From: Solwaraspora sp. WMMD1047
GTDB taxonomy: Bacteria; Actinomycetota; Actinomycetes; Mycobacteriales; Micromonosporaceae
NCBI RefSeq assembly: GCF_029626155.1
Contig: NZ_JARUBL010000001.1
Location: 3,762,501 to 3,826,500 of the forward strand
Length of the DNA stretch: 64,000 nucleotides
Direction: 5' to 3'
Shown here: positions 1-8,968 of the stretch, in pieces
Layout of the letters: each line of letters opens with the position of its first letter
Position numbering within the stretch: position 1 is the stretch's first letter
The notes under the pieces: model-generated
Databases searched by the model: none
Seen by the model: only the letters and a program-made list of their open reading frames with translations
Told to the model about the DNA's origin: nothing
Program-made: the position numbers and the translations under genes

Positions 1-1625
1 TCTCGCTGGCCACCGGCTGCGGGCCGGGTCTGCTGATCGCCGATGAGCCGACCACCGGCCTGGACGTCACCCTGGCCCGGGAGATCCTGCGCCAGTTCCG
101 GCACGCCGCCGACGCCGACCGGCGGGGGGTGCTGCTCATCTCGCACGACCTCGCCTCGATCGCCGAGATCTGCGACCGGGTGGTGGTGCTCTACGCCGGC
201 ACGGTCGTGGAGAGCGGCCCGACCGCCCGGGTGCTGCGCGAGCCGGCCCACCCGTACACCCGGGCGCTGCTGGCCTCGGTGCCGGACGTCGACGGCCGGC
301 CGGTGACCGCCACCGCCGGCGCGATGCCGCTGCTGCGCGAGCCGCCGGACGCCTGCCCCTTCGCGCCGCGCTGCCCCCACGCCACGGCCGAGTGCACGAC
401 CGCCCGCCCACCGACCGTCCCGGCCCCGACCGCCGCCGGCACGGGCGCCGGTACCTGGACGGTCGCGTGCGTGCTCCCACAGACCGGGCCACCGGTCCCG
501 AGCCCGACAATGCCTGGTCCGGCCGCGCCTCCTGATCTCACGGCGCTCCCTGCAACGGCCGCGGACCCCGGTACGACCCGGACCGTACTGGAGATCGACG
601 ACGCGCACGTGGTCTACCGCAGCCGGTTCGGCCGGGGCGGGCACCGGGCGCTGCGTGGCGTCAGCCTGCGGGTGGCGGCCGGCGAGACGCTCGGCGTGGT
701 CGGCGAGAGTGGCTGCGGCAAGAGCACGCTGGCCAGGCTCATTCTCGGCCTGGTCCCGGCCGAGCGGGGCACCGTCACCGTCGGCGGCGCCCGGATGGGT
801 GAGCTGCGGGGCCGGGAACTGCGCCGGCTGCGCAGCCGGGCCCAGCTGGTCTTCCAGGACCCGGTCGGGTCGCTGAGCCCGCGCCGTACCGTCGCCGACG
901 CGATCGCCGAACCGTTGCGCGCGCTCGGCGTACCGGCGGCCGAGCGGGCCGACCGGGTCGGCGCCGTGCTGGACCGGATGGAGCTGGACCGCTCGATCCT
1001 GACCCGCCGGCCGCACGAGCTCTCCGGCGGCCAGGCCCAGCGGGTCGGCATCGCCCGCGCCCTGGTCGGCGAGCCCGACCTGATCGTCTTCGACGAGCCG
1101 ACCTCGGCGTTGGACGTCACCGTGCAGGCGCAGATCCTGCGGGTGATCGGCGAGGTGGCGGCCGACCGGTCGCGCGGCTCGGTCTTCATCTCGCACGACC
1201 TGGCGACGGTACGCGGCTTCGCCGACCGGGTGGTGGTGCTCTACCTCGGCCGGATCGTCGAGGAAGGGCCGGTGGACGAGGTCTTCGCCCGGCCCCGGCA
1301 CCCGTACACCCGGGCGCTGCTGTCCAGCGCGCCGAGCCTCGGTGCCGGATTCGCCGGCCGCCGCGTTGAGCTGGTCAAGGACCTGGAGGAGGCGGACGCC
1401 GCCGCCGGGTGTCCGCTCGCGGCGCGCTGCCCGTTCGTCACCGACCGGTGCCGGACCGAGGAGCAACACCTGCGCCCGTACGACGGCAGCCGGGCCGCCT
1501 GCTGGCGGTCCCCCGAGATCCCGGCCCTGCTGGGCGAGGACCCCGACCCGGCCGGTCCGACGCCGGCCAGCCCCGAACCGGCGCCGGCCGGCGACGACAC
1601 GAAAGGTGGCATGCGTGATGCCTGA
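1..1625 (+). CDS. Two-ATPase oligopeptide ABC transporter ATP-binding protein (5' truncated)
   Basis: Energises import of di/oligopeptides or similar small molecules at the membrane. The reading frame is open from the window edge (frame of base 3), so the N-terminus lies outside. What remains is the end of a first ATPase (Walker B region IADEPTTGLD, H-loop ISHD at about 135-150) followed by an oligo_HPY cysteine tail (CPFAPRCPH). A complete second ATPase follows: Walker A GESGCGKST near 706-732, signature LSGGQAQR near 1020-1045, Walker B IVFDEPTSALD, H-loop ISHD, and a second cysteine tail. This is a DppD-DppF type fusion. It overlaps the next gene by 8 nt and heads the visible part of the catabolic operon; permease and binding-protein genes are presumably upstream of the window. 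Family call is firm, substrate is inferred. Confidence 0.9.
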   Translation, partial: SLATGCGPGLLIADEPTTGLDVTLAREILRQFRHAADADRRGVLLISHDLASIAEICDRVVVLYAGTVVESGPTARVLREPAHPYTRALLASVPDVDGRPVTATAGAMPLLREPPDACPFAPRCPHATAECTTARPPTVPAPTAAGTGAGTWTVACVLPQTGPPVPSPTMPGPAAPPDLTALPATAADPGTTRTVLEIDDAHVVYRSRFGRGGHRALRGVSLRVAAGETLGVVGESGCGKSTLARLILGLVPAERGTVTVGGARMGELRGRELRRLRSRAQLVFQDPVGSLSPRRTVADAIAEPLRALGVPAAERADRVGAVLDRMELDRSILTRRPHELSGGQAQRVGIARALVGEPDLIVFDEPTSALDVTVQAQILRVIGEVAADRSRGSVFISHDLATVRGFADRVVVLYLGRIVEEGPVDEVFARPRHPYTRALLSSAPSLGAGFAGRRVELVKDLEEADAAAGCPLAARCPFVTDRCRTEEQHLRPYDGSRAACWRSPEIPALLGEDPDPAGPTPASPEPAPAGDDTKGGMRDA

Positions 1626-3708
1626 CCGGCACATCCGGCTCGCCGTCGACATCGGCGGGACCTTCGTCGACGCGATGGAGCTGGACACCAGGACCAACCG
1701 GGTGCGGTTCCGCAAGGCGTCGACCACCCCGGCCCGGCCGTGGGAGGGGGTGCTGGCCGCGGTCGAGGCGCTCGGCACCGACCTGTCGACCGTGGAGCTG
1801 TTCATCCACGGCACCACCCTCGGCCTCAACGCGGTGCTGGAGCGGCGCGGCGACGCCACCGGGATCATCACCAACGAGGGATTCCGGGACATCTTCCTGC
1901 TCGGCCGCGGCAACGTCCCCCCGGACCACATGTACGACTTCCAGTACCAGCGGCCGCCGAGCCTGGTGCGTCGCCGGCACACCGCCGGGGTGGTCGGCCG
2001 CCTCGACCACCGGGGCCGGGTCGTCGACGAGCTGGACCCGGCCAGCGTCCGGGCCGCCGCCGACAGGCTGGTCGCCGACGGGGTGCGGTCGATCGCGATC
2101 TGCTTCCTGCACTCGTTCGTCGACCCGACCCACGAGCGGGCAGCGGCGGCGATCATCCGCGCCGCCCATCCGGGCGTCAGCGTCTCGGTCTCCACCGACA
2201 TCGTCCGGGAGCACCGGGAGTACGAGCGGACCAGCACCACCGTGCTGGAGGCGTACATCCGGCCGATCTTCGAGCGGTACGTCGACGAGCTGGAGGCCGG
2301 GCTGGCCGACCGTGGCTTCGCCGGCCGGTTCCTGATCATGCGTTCCGGTGGCGGGTCGATGACCTCGGCGGCGGCGAAGACCTCGCCCACCCACACCGTG
2401 TTGTCCGGCCCGGCCGGCGGGATCGTCGGCGCCGCCGCCCTGGCCGGGGTGATCGGCCGGGACAACCTGCTCACCTTCGACATCGGCGGCACCTCGCTGG
2501 ACGCCTGCGTGATCGAGCGCGGCACCCCGGTGGCCGCGTACGAGGCGCAGCTCGAACACTTCCCGCTGCTGATCCCGACGTACGACATCCGCACCATCGG
2601 CGCCGGCGGCGGCTCGATCGCCTGGCTGGACCGGGGGCTGCTCAAGGTCGGTCCGCACAGCGCCGGGGCCGACCCCGGGCCGGTCTGCTACGGCCGCGGC
2701 GGCGACCGGCCGACCGTCACCGACGCCTCGGTGGTGCTCGGCTACGTCGACCCGGACCGGTTCCTCGCCGGCACGATGGGACTGCAGGCCAAGGCCGCCC
2801 GGGAGGCGATCGAAAGTCAGCTCGCCGAACCGCTCGGGCTGACCCCGGAGGCGGCCGCCGCCGGCGTCTACGACGTGCTGCTGGCCCGCACCGTCGGCGC
2901 GGTCCGGCAGATCACCGTCGAACGCGGCCACGACCCGCGGGTCTTCTCGCTGCTCGCCTTCGGTGGCGCCGGGCCGCTGCTGGCCCCGCTGCTGGCCCGG
3001 GAGATGGGCATCCGGGAGGTGGTGGTGCCGTTCGCGCCGTCCGGCTTCTCCGCCTGGGGGATGCTGTCGGCCGACATCGTGGACGACTTCTCCCGTACCG
3101 TGTTGGCCACCCTGGACGCGGACGCGCCGGACGGGGCGGTCGACCTGGCGGCGCTCGCGGCCCGGTTCGAAGAGGTGGAGGCCGAGGCGCTCGGGTCGCT
3201 TCGCGGGCAGGGTGTGCCGGCCGACGCCTCGGTGCTGGAGCGACAGCTGGAGTTGCGCTACGTCGGCCAGGAACACTCGCTGATCGTCACGGTCGGCGCC
3301 GACCTGGACCGGGACGCCATCCGGGCCGCGTTCGAGGCCGCGCACCGCTCCCGGTACGGGCACGCGATGGCCAACCGGCTGCAGATTCTCAACCTGCGGG
3401 TACGCGGTATCGGCCTGACCGGGCGTCCGGAGCTGGTCCGCCGGCCGGCCGGCGACGGCGACGTGGGTCGCGCCCTGCTCGGCCACCGCGACGCCTACGA
3501 CTTCGCCACCCGGGCGGTGGTGCCGTTCGCCGTCTACGACCGGTCCCGGCTGGCCGCCGGTGACCGGTTCGCCGGACCGGCCCTGGTGGACGAGGGCACC
3601 TCCACCACCGTGGTCCACGGCGGGCAGCGGGTCGAGGTCGACGACTACGGCCATCTGCTGGTCTCCCTGGACGATGCGCTACCGGCCGCCATCGAGGAGG
3701 GGTCGTGA
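1618..3708 (+). CDS. Hydantoinase/oxoprolinase family protein, subunit A
   Basis: ATP-dependent cyclic amide hydrolase subunit of the N-methylhydantoinase A/acetone carboxylase/5-oxoprolinase family, 696 aa, close to the usual 690. The N-terminal Hydant_A_N domain shows an ATPase-type phosphate loop DIGGTF at residues 11-16, and the main domain repeats it as FDIGGTSLDA around 287-296. GAGGGSIAW and the cysteine-containing GADPGPVCYG stretch are typical of the family. The start ATG at 1618 overlaps the ABC gene by 8 nt, and the next gene starts on GTGA at the stop, so translation is coupled. It should work with one or both B subunits that follow. Whether the substrate is a hydantoin, 5-oxoproline or another lactam cannot be read from sequence. 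Confidence 0.9.
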   Translation: MPDRHIRLAVDIGGTFVDAMELDTRTNRVRFRKASTTPARPWEGVLAAVEALGTDLSTVELFIHGTTLGLNAVLERRGDATGIITNEGFRDIFLLGRGNVPPDHMYDFQYQRPPSLVRRRHTAGVVGRLDHRGRVVDELDPASVRAAADRLVADGVRSIAICFLHSFVDPTHERAAAAIIRAAHPGVSVSVSTDIVREHREYERTSTTVLEAYIRPIFERYVDELEAGLADRGFAGRFLIMRSGGGSMTSAAAKTSPTHTVLSGPAGGIVGAAALAGVIGRDNLLTFDIGGTSLDACVIERGTPVAAYEAQLEHFPLLIPTYDIRTIGAGGGSIAWLDRGLLKVGPHSAGADPGPVCYGRGGDRPTVTDASVVLGYVDPDRFLAGTMGLQAKAAREAIESQLAEPLGLTPEAAAAGVYDVLLARTVGAVRQITVERGHDPRVFSLLAFGGAGPLLAPLLAREMGIREVVVPFAPSGFSAWGMLSADIVDDFSRTVLATLDADAPDGAVDLAALAARFEEVEAEALGSLRGQGVPADASVLERQLELRYVGQEHSLIVTVGADLDRDAIRAAFEAAHRSRYGHAMANRLQILNLRVRGIGLTGRPELVRRPAGDGDVGRALLGHRDAYDFATRAVVPFAVYDRSRLAAGDRFAGPALVDEGTSTTVVHGGQRVEVDDYGHLLVSLDDALPAAIEEGS

Positions 3709-5408
3709 CCGCCCTGGACGGCGCCACCGCGGAGGTGGTGCGCAGCTATCTGATCTCGGCGGCCGAGGAGATGCGGGCCACCCTGATCCGGACCTCGTTC
3801 AACCCGGTCATCTACGAGGTGCACGACTTCGGCATGTCGATGTACGACGCCGACCTGCGGCTGATCGCCGAGGCCACCGGATTGACCTTCTTCCTCGGCG
3901 CCAACGACTTCTCGCTGCGCAAGGGCGTGGAGTACGTCGGCCGGGAGAACCTGCACCGCGGCGACATCGTGCTGCTGAACTATCCGTACTGGAACGCCGC
4001 GCACGCCGCCGACGCGACCCTGTTCGCGCCGGTCTTCCAGCCCGACGACGCCGACCCGGCCGCCGACGGGGAGCTGGTCGGGTTTCTCTGCGTACGGGCG
4101 CACTGGATGGACCTGGGCGCCAAGGACCCCGGGTACGTGCTGGACTCCACGGACATGCACCAGGAAGGACTGATCTTCCCGGGCACGAAGGTGGTGGCCC
4201 GGGGCGAACCGGTCCACGAGATCCACGAGCTGATCCGGTTCAACTCGCGGATGCCCGACGAGGTGCTGGGCGACCTGCACGCCCAGATCGCGGCGCTGCG
4301 GACCGGCGAGCGGCGGCTGCTGGAGATCATCGCCAAGTTCGGTCGGCCGATCGTTTCCGCCGCCGTGGACCGGATCATCGCCGACGGCGAGGCCCGCAGC
4401 CGGGCCGCGCTGGCCGCCCTGCCGCAGGGCTCGTGGACGGCCACCGACTGGGTCGACGACGACGGCATCACCGACGATCCGGTGAAGATGGCGGTGACGG
4501 TCACCATCGCCGACGGCACCTTCACCGTCGACTTCGCCGGTTCGGCGCCGGCCGCCGCCGGGCCGATAAACATGCCGTTCGGCGCCACCGAGGCGATCTG
4601 CAAGGTGATCCTCAAGTCGCTCACCTCGCCGGACCAGCCGAGCAACGCCGGCACCGTCGCGCCGCTTGTGGTGCGGGCGGAGCCGGGCAGCCTGTTCCAC
4701 GCCGTCTATCCGCAGCCGACCTACACCCTCTGGACCGGCATCGTCGCCGTCGAACTGATCCTGAAGGCGCTGGCGCAGGGGATGCCGGACCGGTTGGCGG
4801 CGTCGTCGGGTGGGGACGTGCCGGGTTTCATGATGGTGGGGCGGCATCCCGAGACCGGCCAGTTGTTCGCGGTCAGCAACAACGACCCGGTGGGCTGGGG
4901 AGCCACCGTGGACCACGACGGCATGAACGCCGCCACCCACGTCTCCGGCAGCACCGGCCGGATCACCCCGGTCGAGGTGTTGGAGGCGCGCACGGGGATG
5001 TTCTTCGAGCGGGTGGAGATGCGGACTGATTCGGGTGGTCCGGGTCGGTGCCGGGGTGGGGTGGGGTTGCGGCGGGACATCCGGTTCGTGTCGGCGGGGG
5101 AGTTCCTGTCGGTGATCAAGAAGACGCGGTCGGCGCCGTGGGCGTTGGCCGGTGGCGGCGAGCCGGAGCCGAACCAGGTGGTGGTGTTCCCGGGTACGGA
5201 CCGGGAGGCCCGGGTCAGCACGAAGCGGACGGCGGTCGCGGTCGGCGACCGGGTGACGATCCTGACCGCCGGTGGTGGCGGGCACGGTGATCCGGCGTTG
5301 CGGGATCCGGCGGCGGTGCGCCGCGACGTCGCCGAGGGGTACGTCTCACCCGAAGCCGCCCGGCAGGTCTACAGCGTGGACCCGGCCGACGGGGCCGGCG
5401 ATGACTGA
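3705..5408 (+). CDS. Hydantoinase B/oxoprolinase family protein, copy 1
   Basis: Partner subunit (HyuB family, 567 aa) of the preceding A protein. The start GTG at 3705 shares bases with the hyuA-like stop and is preceded by GAGGAGG at 3694-3700, a strong ribosome binding site. Family landmarks include the N-terminal segment FNPVIYEVHDFG, the glycine-rich DSGGPGR near the middle of the C-terminal half, and TAGGGGHGDP near the end. It is followed directly by a second copy of identical length. Long stretches (about 4770-4915, 4970-5215 and 5244-5360) are nearly identical in DNA to copy 2, and those stretches use TTG, GGT and GGG codons more than their flanks, which suggests gene conversion. The two copies may form alternative complexes with the single A subunit. 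Confidence 0.9.
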   Translation: MTALDGATAEVVRSYLISAAEEMRATLIRTSFNPVIYEVHDFGMSMYDADLRLIAEATGLTFFLGANDFSLRKGVEYVGRENLHRGDIVLLNYPYWNAAHAADATLFAPVFQPDDADPAADGELVGFLCVRAHWMDLGAKDPGYVLDSTDMHQEGLIFPGTKVVARGEPVHEIHELIRFNSRMPDEVLGDLHAQIAALRTGERRLLEIIAKFGRPIVSAAVDRIIADGEARSRAALAALPQGSWTATDWVDDDGITDDPVKMAVTVTIADGTFTVDFAGSAPAAAGPINMPFGATEAICKVILKSLTSPDQPSNAGTVAPLVVRAEPGSLFHAVYPQPTYTLWTGIVAVELILKALAQGMPDRLAASSGGDVPGFMMVGRHPETGQLFAVSNNDPVGWGATVDHDGMNAATHVSGSTGRITPVEVLEARTGMFFERVEMRTDSGGPGRCRGGVGLRRDIRFVSAGEFLSVIKKTRSAPWALAGGGEPEPNQVVVFPGTDREARVSTKRTAVAVGDRVTILTAGGGGHGDPALRDPAAVRRDVAEGYVSPEAARQVYSVDPADGAGDD

Positions 5409-7104
5409 GCCCACCGCCATCGACGGCGCGACCGTCGAGGTGATCCGCAGCCATCTCGCCGCCGTCGCCGAGGAGATGCGCTCCGCGCTGGTCCGGACCG
5501 CCTTCAACCCGGTCATCTACGAGGTGCACGACTTCGGCATCTCCGTCTACGACGCCCGGCTGCGGCTGGTCGCCGAGTCGACCGGGCTGAGCCGGTTCCT
5601 CGGCGCCAACGACTACTCCATCGGCCGGGGCGTCGAGTACGTCGGCCGGGAGAACCTGCACCCCGGCGACGTGGTGCTGCTGAACTACCCGTACTGGAAC
5701 GCCGCCCACTCCTACGACGCGACCCTGTTCGCGCCGGTCTTCCAGCCCGACGGTGCCGACCCGGCCGCCGACGGGGAGCTGGTCGGGTTTCTCTGCGTAC
5801 GGGCGCACTGGATGGACCTGGGCGCCAAGGATCCCGGGTACGTGCTGGACTCCACCGACCTGCACCAGGAGGGGATCATCTTCCCCGGCACCAAGGTGTT
5901 CCGGCGCGGCCGGCCGGCCGACGAGATCATCGAGCTGATCCGGTTCAACTCCCGACTGCCCGACCTGGTCGTCGGCGACCTGCACGCCCAGGTGGCGGCA
6001 CTGCGGACCGGACAGCGGCGGCTCGTCGACCTGTTCGACCGGTACGGCCGGTCCACCGTGGAGACGGTGGTCGACGCGGTCGTCGCCGCCGCCGAGGCGT
6101 CCACCGCCGAGGCGGTCGCCGCGCTGCCGCAGGGCTCCTGGACCGCCACCGACTGGCTGGACGACGACGGTGTCACCGACGAGCCGATCCTGATGCGGGT
6201 CACCGTCACCGTCGCCGACGGCACCTTCACCGTCGACTTCGACGGGTCGTCACCGGCGGTGCCCGGGCCGGTGAACCTGCCGCTCGGCGCGACGATCGCC
6301 ACCGCCCGGGTGGCGTTCAAGGCGATCACCACCCCGGCCGAGCAGACCAACGCCGGCCACTTCGCGGCCCTGCGGGTACGCGCCGAACCCGGCACTCTGT
6401 TCCACGCCGTCTACCCGGCGGCCACCTTCACCCAGTGGACCGGCACCGTCGCCCTCGAACTGATCTACCGGGCGCTGGCCCAGGGGATGCCGGACCGGTT
6501 GGCGGCGTCGTCGGGTGGGGACGTGCCGGGTTTCATGATGGTCGGGCGGCATCCCGAGACCGGCCAGCTCTTCGCGGTGAGCAACAACGACCCGGTCGGC
6601 TGGGGCGGCACCCCCGACCACGACGGGATGAACGCCGCCAACCATCTCTGCCAGACCCAGGCCCGCAACACCCCGGTCGAGGTGTTGGAGGCGCGGACGG
6701 GGATGTTCTTCGAGCGGGTGGAGATGCGGACTGATTCGGGTGGTCCGGGTCGGTTCCGGGGTGGGGTGGGGTTGCGGCGGGACATCAGGTTCGTGTCGGC
6801 GGGGGAGTTCCTGTCGGTGATCAAGAAGACCAGGTCGGCGCCGTGGGCGTTGGCCGGCGGCGGCCAACCGGAGCCGAACCAGGTGATCGTGTTTCCCGGC
6901 ACCGACCGGGAGGCCCGGGTGTCGACCCGGCGGACCGCGATGCTCCCCGGCGACCGGGTGACGATCCTGACCGCCGGTGGTGGCGGGCACGGCGATCCGG
7001 CGTTGCGGGATCCGGCGGCGGTGCGCCGCGACGTCGCCGAGGGGTACGTCTCACCCGAAGCCGCCCTCGACAGCTACCAGGTCCAGATCGGAGAGCCGCG
7101 ATGA
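5401..7104 (+). CDS. Hydantoinase B/oxoprolinase family protein, copy 2
   Basis: Second HyuB-family subunit, also 567 aa, starting at ATG 5401 with an 8-nt overlap onto copy 1. The N-terminal half has diverged (for example YDARLRLVAESTGLSRFLG against YDADLRLIAEATGLTFFLG in copy 1), while the C-terminal half is nearly identical at protein and DNA level. The end overlaps the amidohydrolase start in ATGA. Tandem B subunits behind one A subunit are unusual; a heterotrimer A-B1-B2 or substrate-specific alternative B subunits are both possible. Family assignment is firm, division of labour is inference. Confidence 0.9.
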   Translation: MTEPTAIDGATVEVIRSHLAAVAEEMRSALVRTAFNPVIYEVHDFGISVYDARLRLVAESTGLSRFLGANDYSIGRGVEYVGRENLHPGDVVLLNYPYWNAAHSYDATLFAPVFQPDGADPAADGELVGFLCVRAHWMDLGAKDPGYVLDSTDLHQEGIIFPGTKVFRRGRPADEIIELIRFNSRLPDLVVGDLHAQVAALRTGQRRLVDLFDRYGRSTVETVVDAVVAAAEASTAEAVAALPQGSWTATDWLDDDGVTDEPILMRVTVTVADGTFTVDFDGSSPAVPGPVNLPLGATIATARVAFKAITTPAEQTNAGHFAALRVRAEPGTLFHAVYPAATFTQWTGTVALELIYRALAQGMPDRLAASSGGDVPGFMMVGRHPETGQLFAVSNNDPVGWGGTPDHDGMNAANHLCQTQARNTPVEVLEARTGMFFERVEMRTDSGGPGRFRGGVGLRRDIRFVSAGEFLSVIKKTRSAPWALAGGGQPEPNQVIVFPGTDREARVSTRRTAMLPGDRVTILTAGGGGHGDPALRDPAAVRRDVAEGYVSPEAALDSYQVQIGEPR

Positions 7105-8369
7105 GCGCCGCCGAACACCCCGAACCGGTCGACACCGTCCTGACCAACTGCACGATCGTCGACGGCCGGGTCCTCGACGGCGTCGGCCCCGTCCCGGACG
7201 CCGCCGTCTGGGTACGCGACGAGCGGATCGCCGCCGCCGGCCCCCGGACGCAGGTGCTCGCCGCCGCCCGCGCCGGCGGCGACTTCACCGAACTCGACCT
7301 GGCCGGCGGGTACGTCACCCCGGGCCTGGCCAACATGCACACCCACCTGTCGCTGTCGCTGCCGGGAGCCGGCGGGGACGGGGTCAAGCAGATGACCGCC
7401 CACGAGCTGGCGCTCTACATGGCCGACGGCGCCCGCCGGACCCTGCTGTGCGGGGTCACCACCGTGCGGTGCGTGGCCGAGAAGGACCACGCCGACTTCG
7501 CCCTGCGCCGGGCCATCACCGCCGGCCGGGCGATCGGGCCGCGGATCTTCACCGCCGGCCGGGCGCTGGTCTGCACCGGCGGGCACGGCCACGAAGGTTC
7601 CGACACCGAGGAGTGCGACGGCGTCGACGGGTTCCGGCGCGGGGTCCGCCGCCAGGTCCGGGCCGGCGCCGACCTGATCAAGGTGATGATCTCGGGTGGC
7701 ATCGCCGGCGAGCACGAGTCGATCCACACCCGGCAGCTCTTCGCCGACGAGATGGCCGCCGTCATCGAGACCGCGCACGCCTGGGGCCGCAAGGTCACCG
7801 CGCACGCCGGCCCCGCGCCGGTGATCGCCGAGGCGGTCGAGTTGGGCCTGGACTGCGTCGAACACGGCTACCAGCTCACCCCGGCGGTGGCCAGCCGGAT
7901 GGCCGAGCGGGGCACCGCGCTGGTGCCGACGCTGCTGGTCACCCGCTGCAAGGAGTTCTTCGACGAACTCGGCGTACCGGACTGGATGCAGCAGCGGTCG
8001 CTCGGCGCCGGACCCCGCCACCTGGACAGCTACGCGATGGCGCTGCAGGCCGGGGTGGAGGTGCTGCTCGGCAGCGACATGCCGCCGTTCTGGCACTTCG
8101 AGGGGACCAACGCCTCGGTGCGGGAGCTGGAGTACATGTCCGACGGCGGTATCGGCCCGGCCCGTGCCCTCTACGCCGGCACCCTGGGACCGGTGCGCTG
8201 GCTCGGCGCCGAGGCCGACCTCGGCACCGTCGAACCGGGCAAGTACGCCGACCTGATCGCCATGGATGGCGACCCGCTGACCGGCACCTCCGCGCTGCGG
8301 GGGGTGCGCTGGGTGATGGCCGGCGGCCGGGTGGTCCGCGACGACCGCGCCGGCTGGAGCGCCCGGTGA
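7101..8369 (+). CDS. Amidohydrolase family metalloenzyme
   Basis: 422-aa cytosolic hydrolase of the amidohydrolase superfamily, imidazolonepropionase/prolidase-like branch. The metal centre is complete: HTH at residues 80-82 (MHTHLSL), a probable carboxylated Lys194 in LIKVMISGG, His235 in VTAHAG, His255 in EHGY and Asp326 in GSDMPP. The final GTVEPGKYADLIAMDGDP segment is the usual C-terminal beta-sandwich return. ATGA overlap with the upstream HyuB gene and GTGA overlap with the next gene place it in the same operon. It probably opens the linear amide or a second ring after the hydantoinase step. Confidence 0.88.
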   Translation: MSAAEHPEPVDTVLTNCTIVDGRVLDGVGPVPDAAVWVRDERIAAAGPRTQVLAAARAGGDFTELDLAGGYVTPGLANMHTHLSLSLPGAGGDGVKQMTAHELALYMADGARRTLLCGVTTVRCVAEKDHADFALRRAITAGRAIGPRIFTAGRALVCTGGHGHEGSDTEECDGVDGFRRGVRRQVRAGADLIKVMISGGIAGEHESIHTRQLFADEMAAVIETAHAWGRKVTAHAGPAPVIAEAVELGLDCVEHGYQLTPAVASRMAERGTALVPTLLVTRCKEFFDELGVPDWMQQRSLGAGPRHLDSYAMALQAGVEVLLGSDMPPFWHFEGTNASVRELEYMSDGGIGPARALYAGTLGPVRWLGAEADLGTVEPGKYADLIAMDGDPLTGTSALRGVRWVMAGGRVVRDDRAGWSAR

Positions 8370-8968
8370 CCGCGCCGGGCGGCCCCGCCGGCCACCGGCT
8401 CACCGGCCACGGGCTCACCGACGGCAGCGGGCGCGACCGCGGCCAGGCAGCCGGAACCGCCGGGGCGAGCGGGAACGCCGCGTCCGCCGGGTCGGCGGCG
8501 GAGATCGCCGCGGGGATCGACGACATGTACGAGGCGTTTCTCGCCGGCGACCGGGTGCGCTTCGACGCCCACCTGCATCCCCGGGTCACCACCTGGGAGA
8601 CCCACCTGCCCGGGCCGCTGCGGGAGCGCGCCGAGCTGGACGAGTACCGGACCCGGCGGGACGCCGCCGGGGCCCGGCCCGACCTCACCGCGCTGGCCGC
8701 CCACCACAAGCGCATCGACGTCTGGGGGGATACCGGGCTGGCCCGGTATCTGCTGGTCGCTGCCCCGGCCGGCGACGGGCCAGTCACCCACAGCCGGGTC
8801 ACCGATGTGCTGCGGCGCACCGACGCCGGCTGGCTGATCGTCCACCACCACGCCGAGCTGCTGTCCGGTTCCACCGACGAACCGTCGGTCTCCGAGCGTC
8901 CTGCCGACGAACCGCCGGTCTCCGAGCGGCGGGCCGACGGACCGGGGGTGGAACCGTGCGCCGGCTGA
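8366..8968 (+). CDS. SnoaL/DUF4440-like (NTF2 fold) protein
   Basis: 200-aa protein with a low-complexity Gly/Ala-rich head of about 45 residues, then an NTF2-like core (IAAGIDDMYEAFLAGDRVRFDAHLHPRVTTWETH ends in two segments, through TDVLRRTDAGWLIVHHH). The core pattern of a short helix, a strand with Trp and a final GWLIVHHHAE strand is typical of DUF4440/SnoaL proteins, which act as small isomerases, dehydratases or ligand-binding accessory proteins. The tail carries two tandem 10-residue units (see the repeat entry). GTG start at 8366 overlaps the amidohydrolase stop. Function in this pathway is unknown. Confidence 0.7.
   Translation: MTAPGGPAGHRLTGHGLTDGSGRDRGQAAGTAGASGNAASAGSAAEIAAGIDDMYEAFLAGDRVRFDAHLHPRVTTWETHLPGPLRERAELDEYRTRRDAAGARPDLTALAAHHKRIDVWGDTGLARYLLVAAPAGDGPVTHSRVTDVLRRTDAGWLIVHHHAELLSGSTDEPSVSERPADEPPVSERRADGPGVEPCAG
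8874..8940 (+). repeat. 30-bp in-frame tandem repeat, about 2.2 copies
   Basis: Units at 8874-8903 and 8904-8933, plus a 7-nt partial unit to 8940, all beginning CCGACGAACCG. They encode DEPSVSERPA and DEPPVSERRA at the end of the SnoaL-like protein. Length is a multiple of three, so copy-number changes would keep the frame. Confidence 0.85.
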
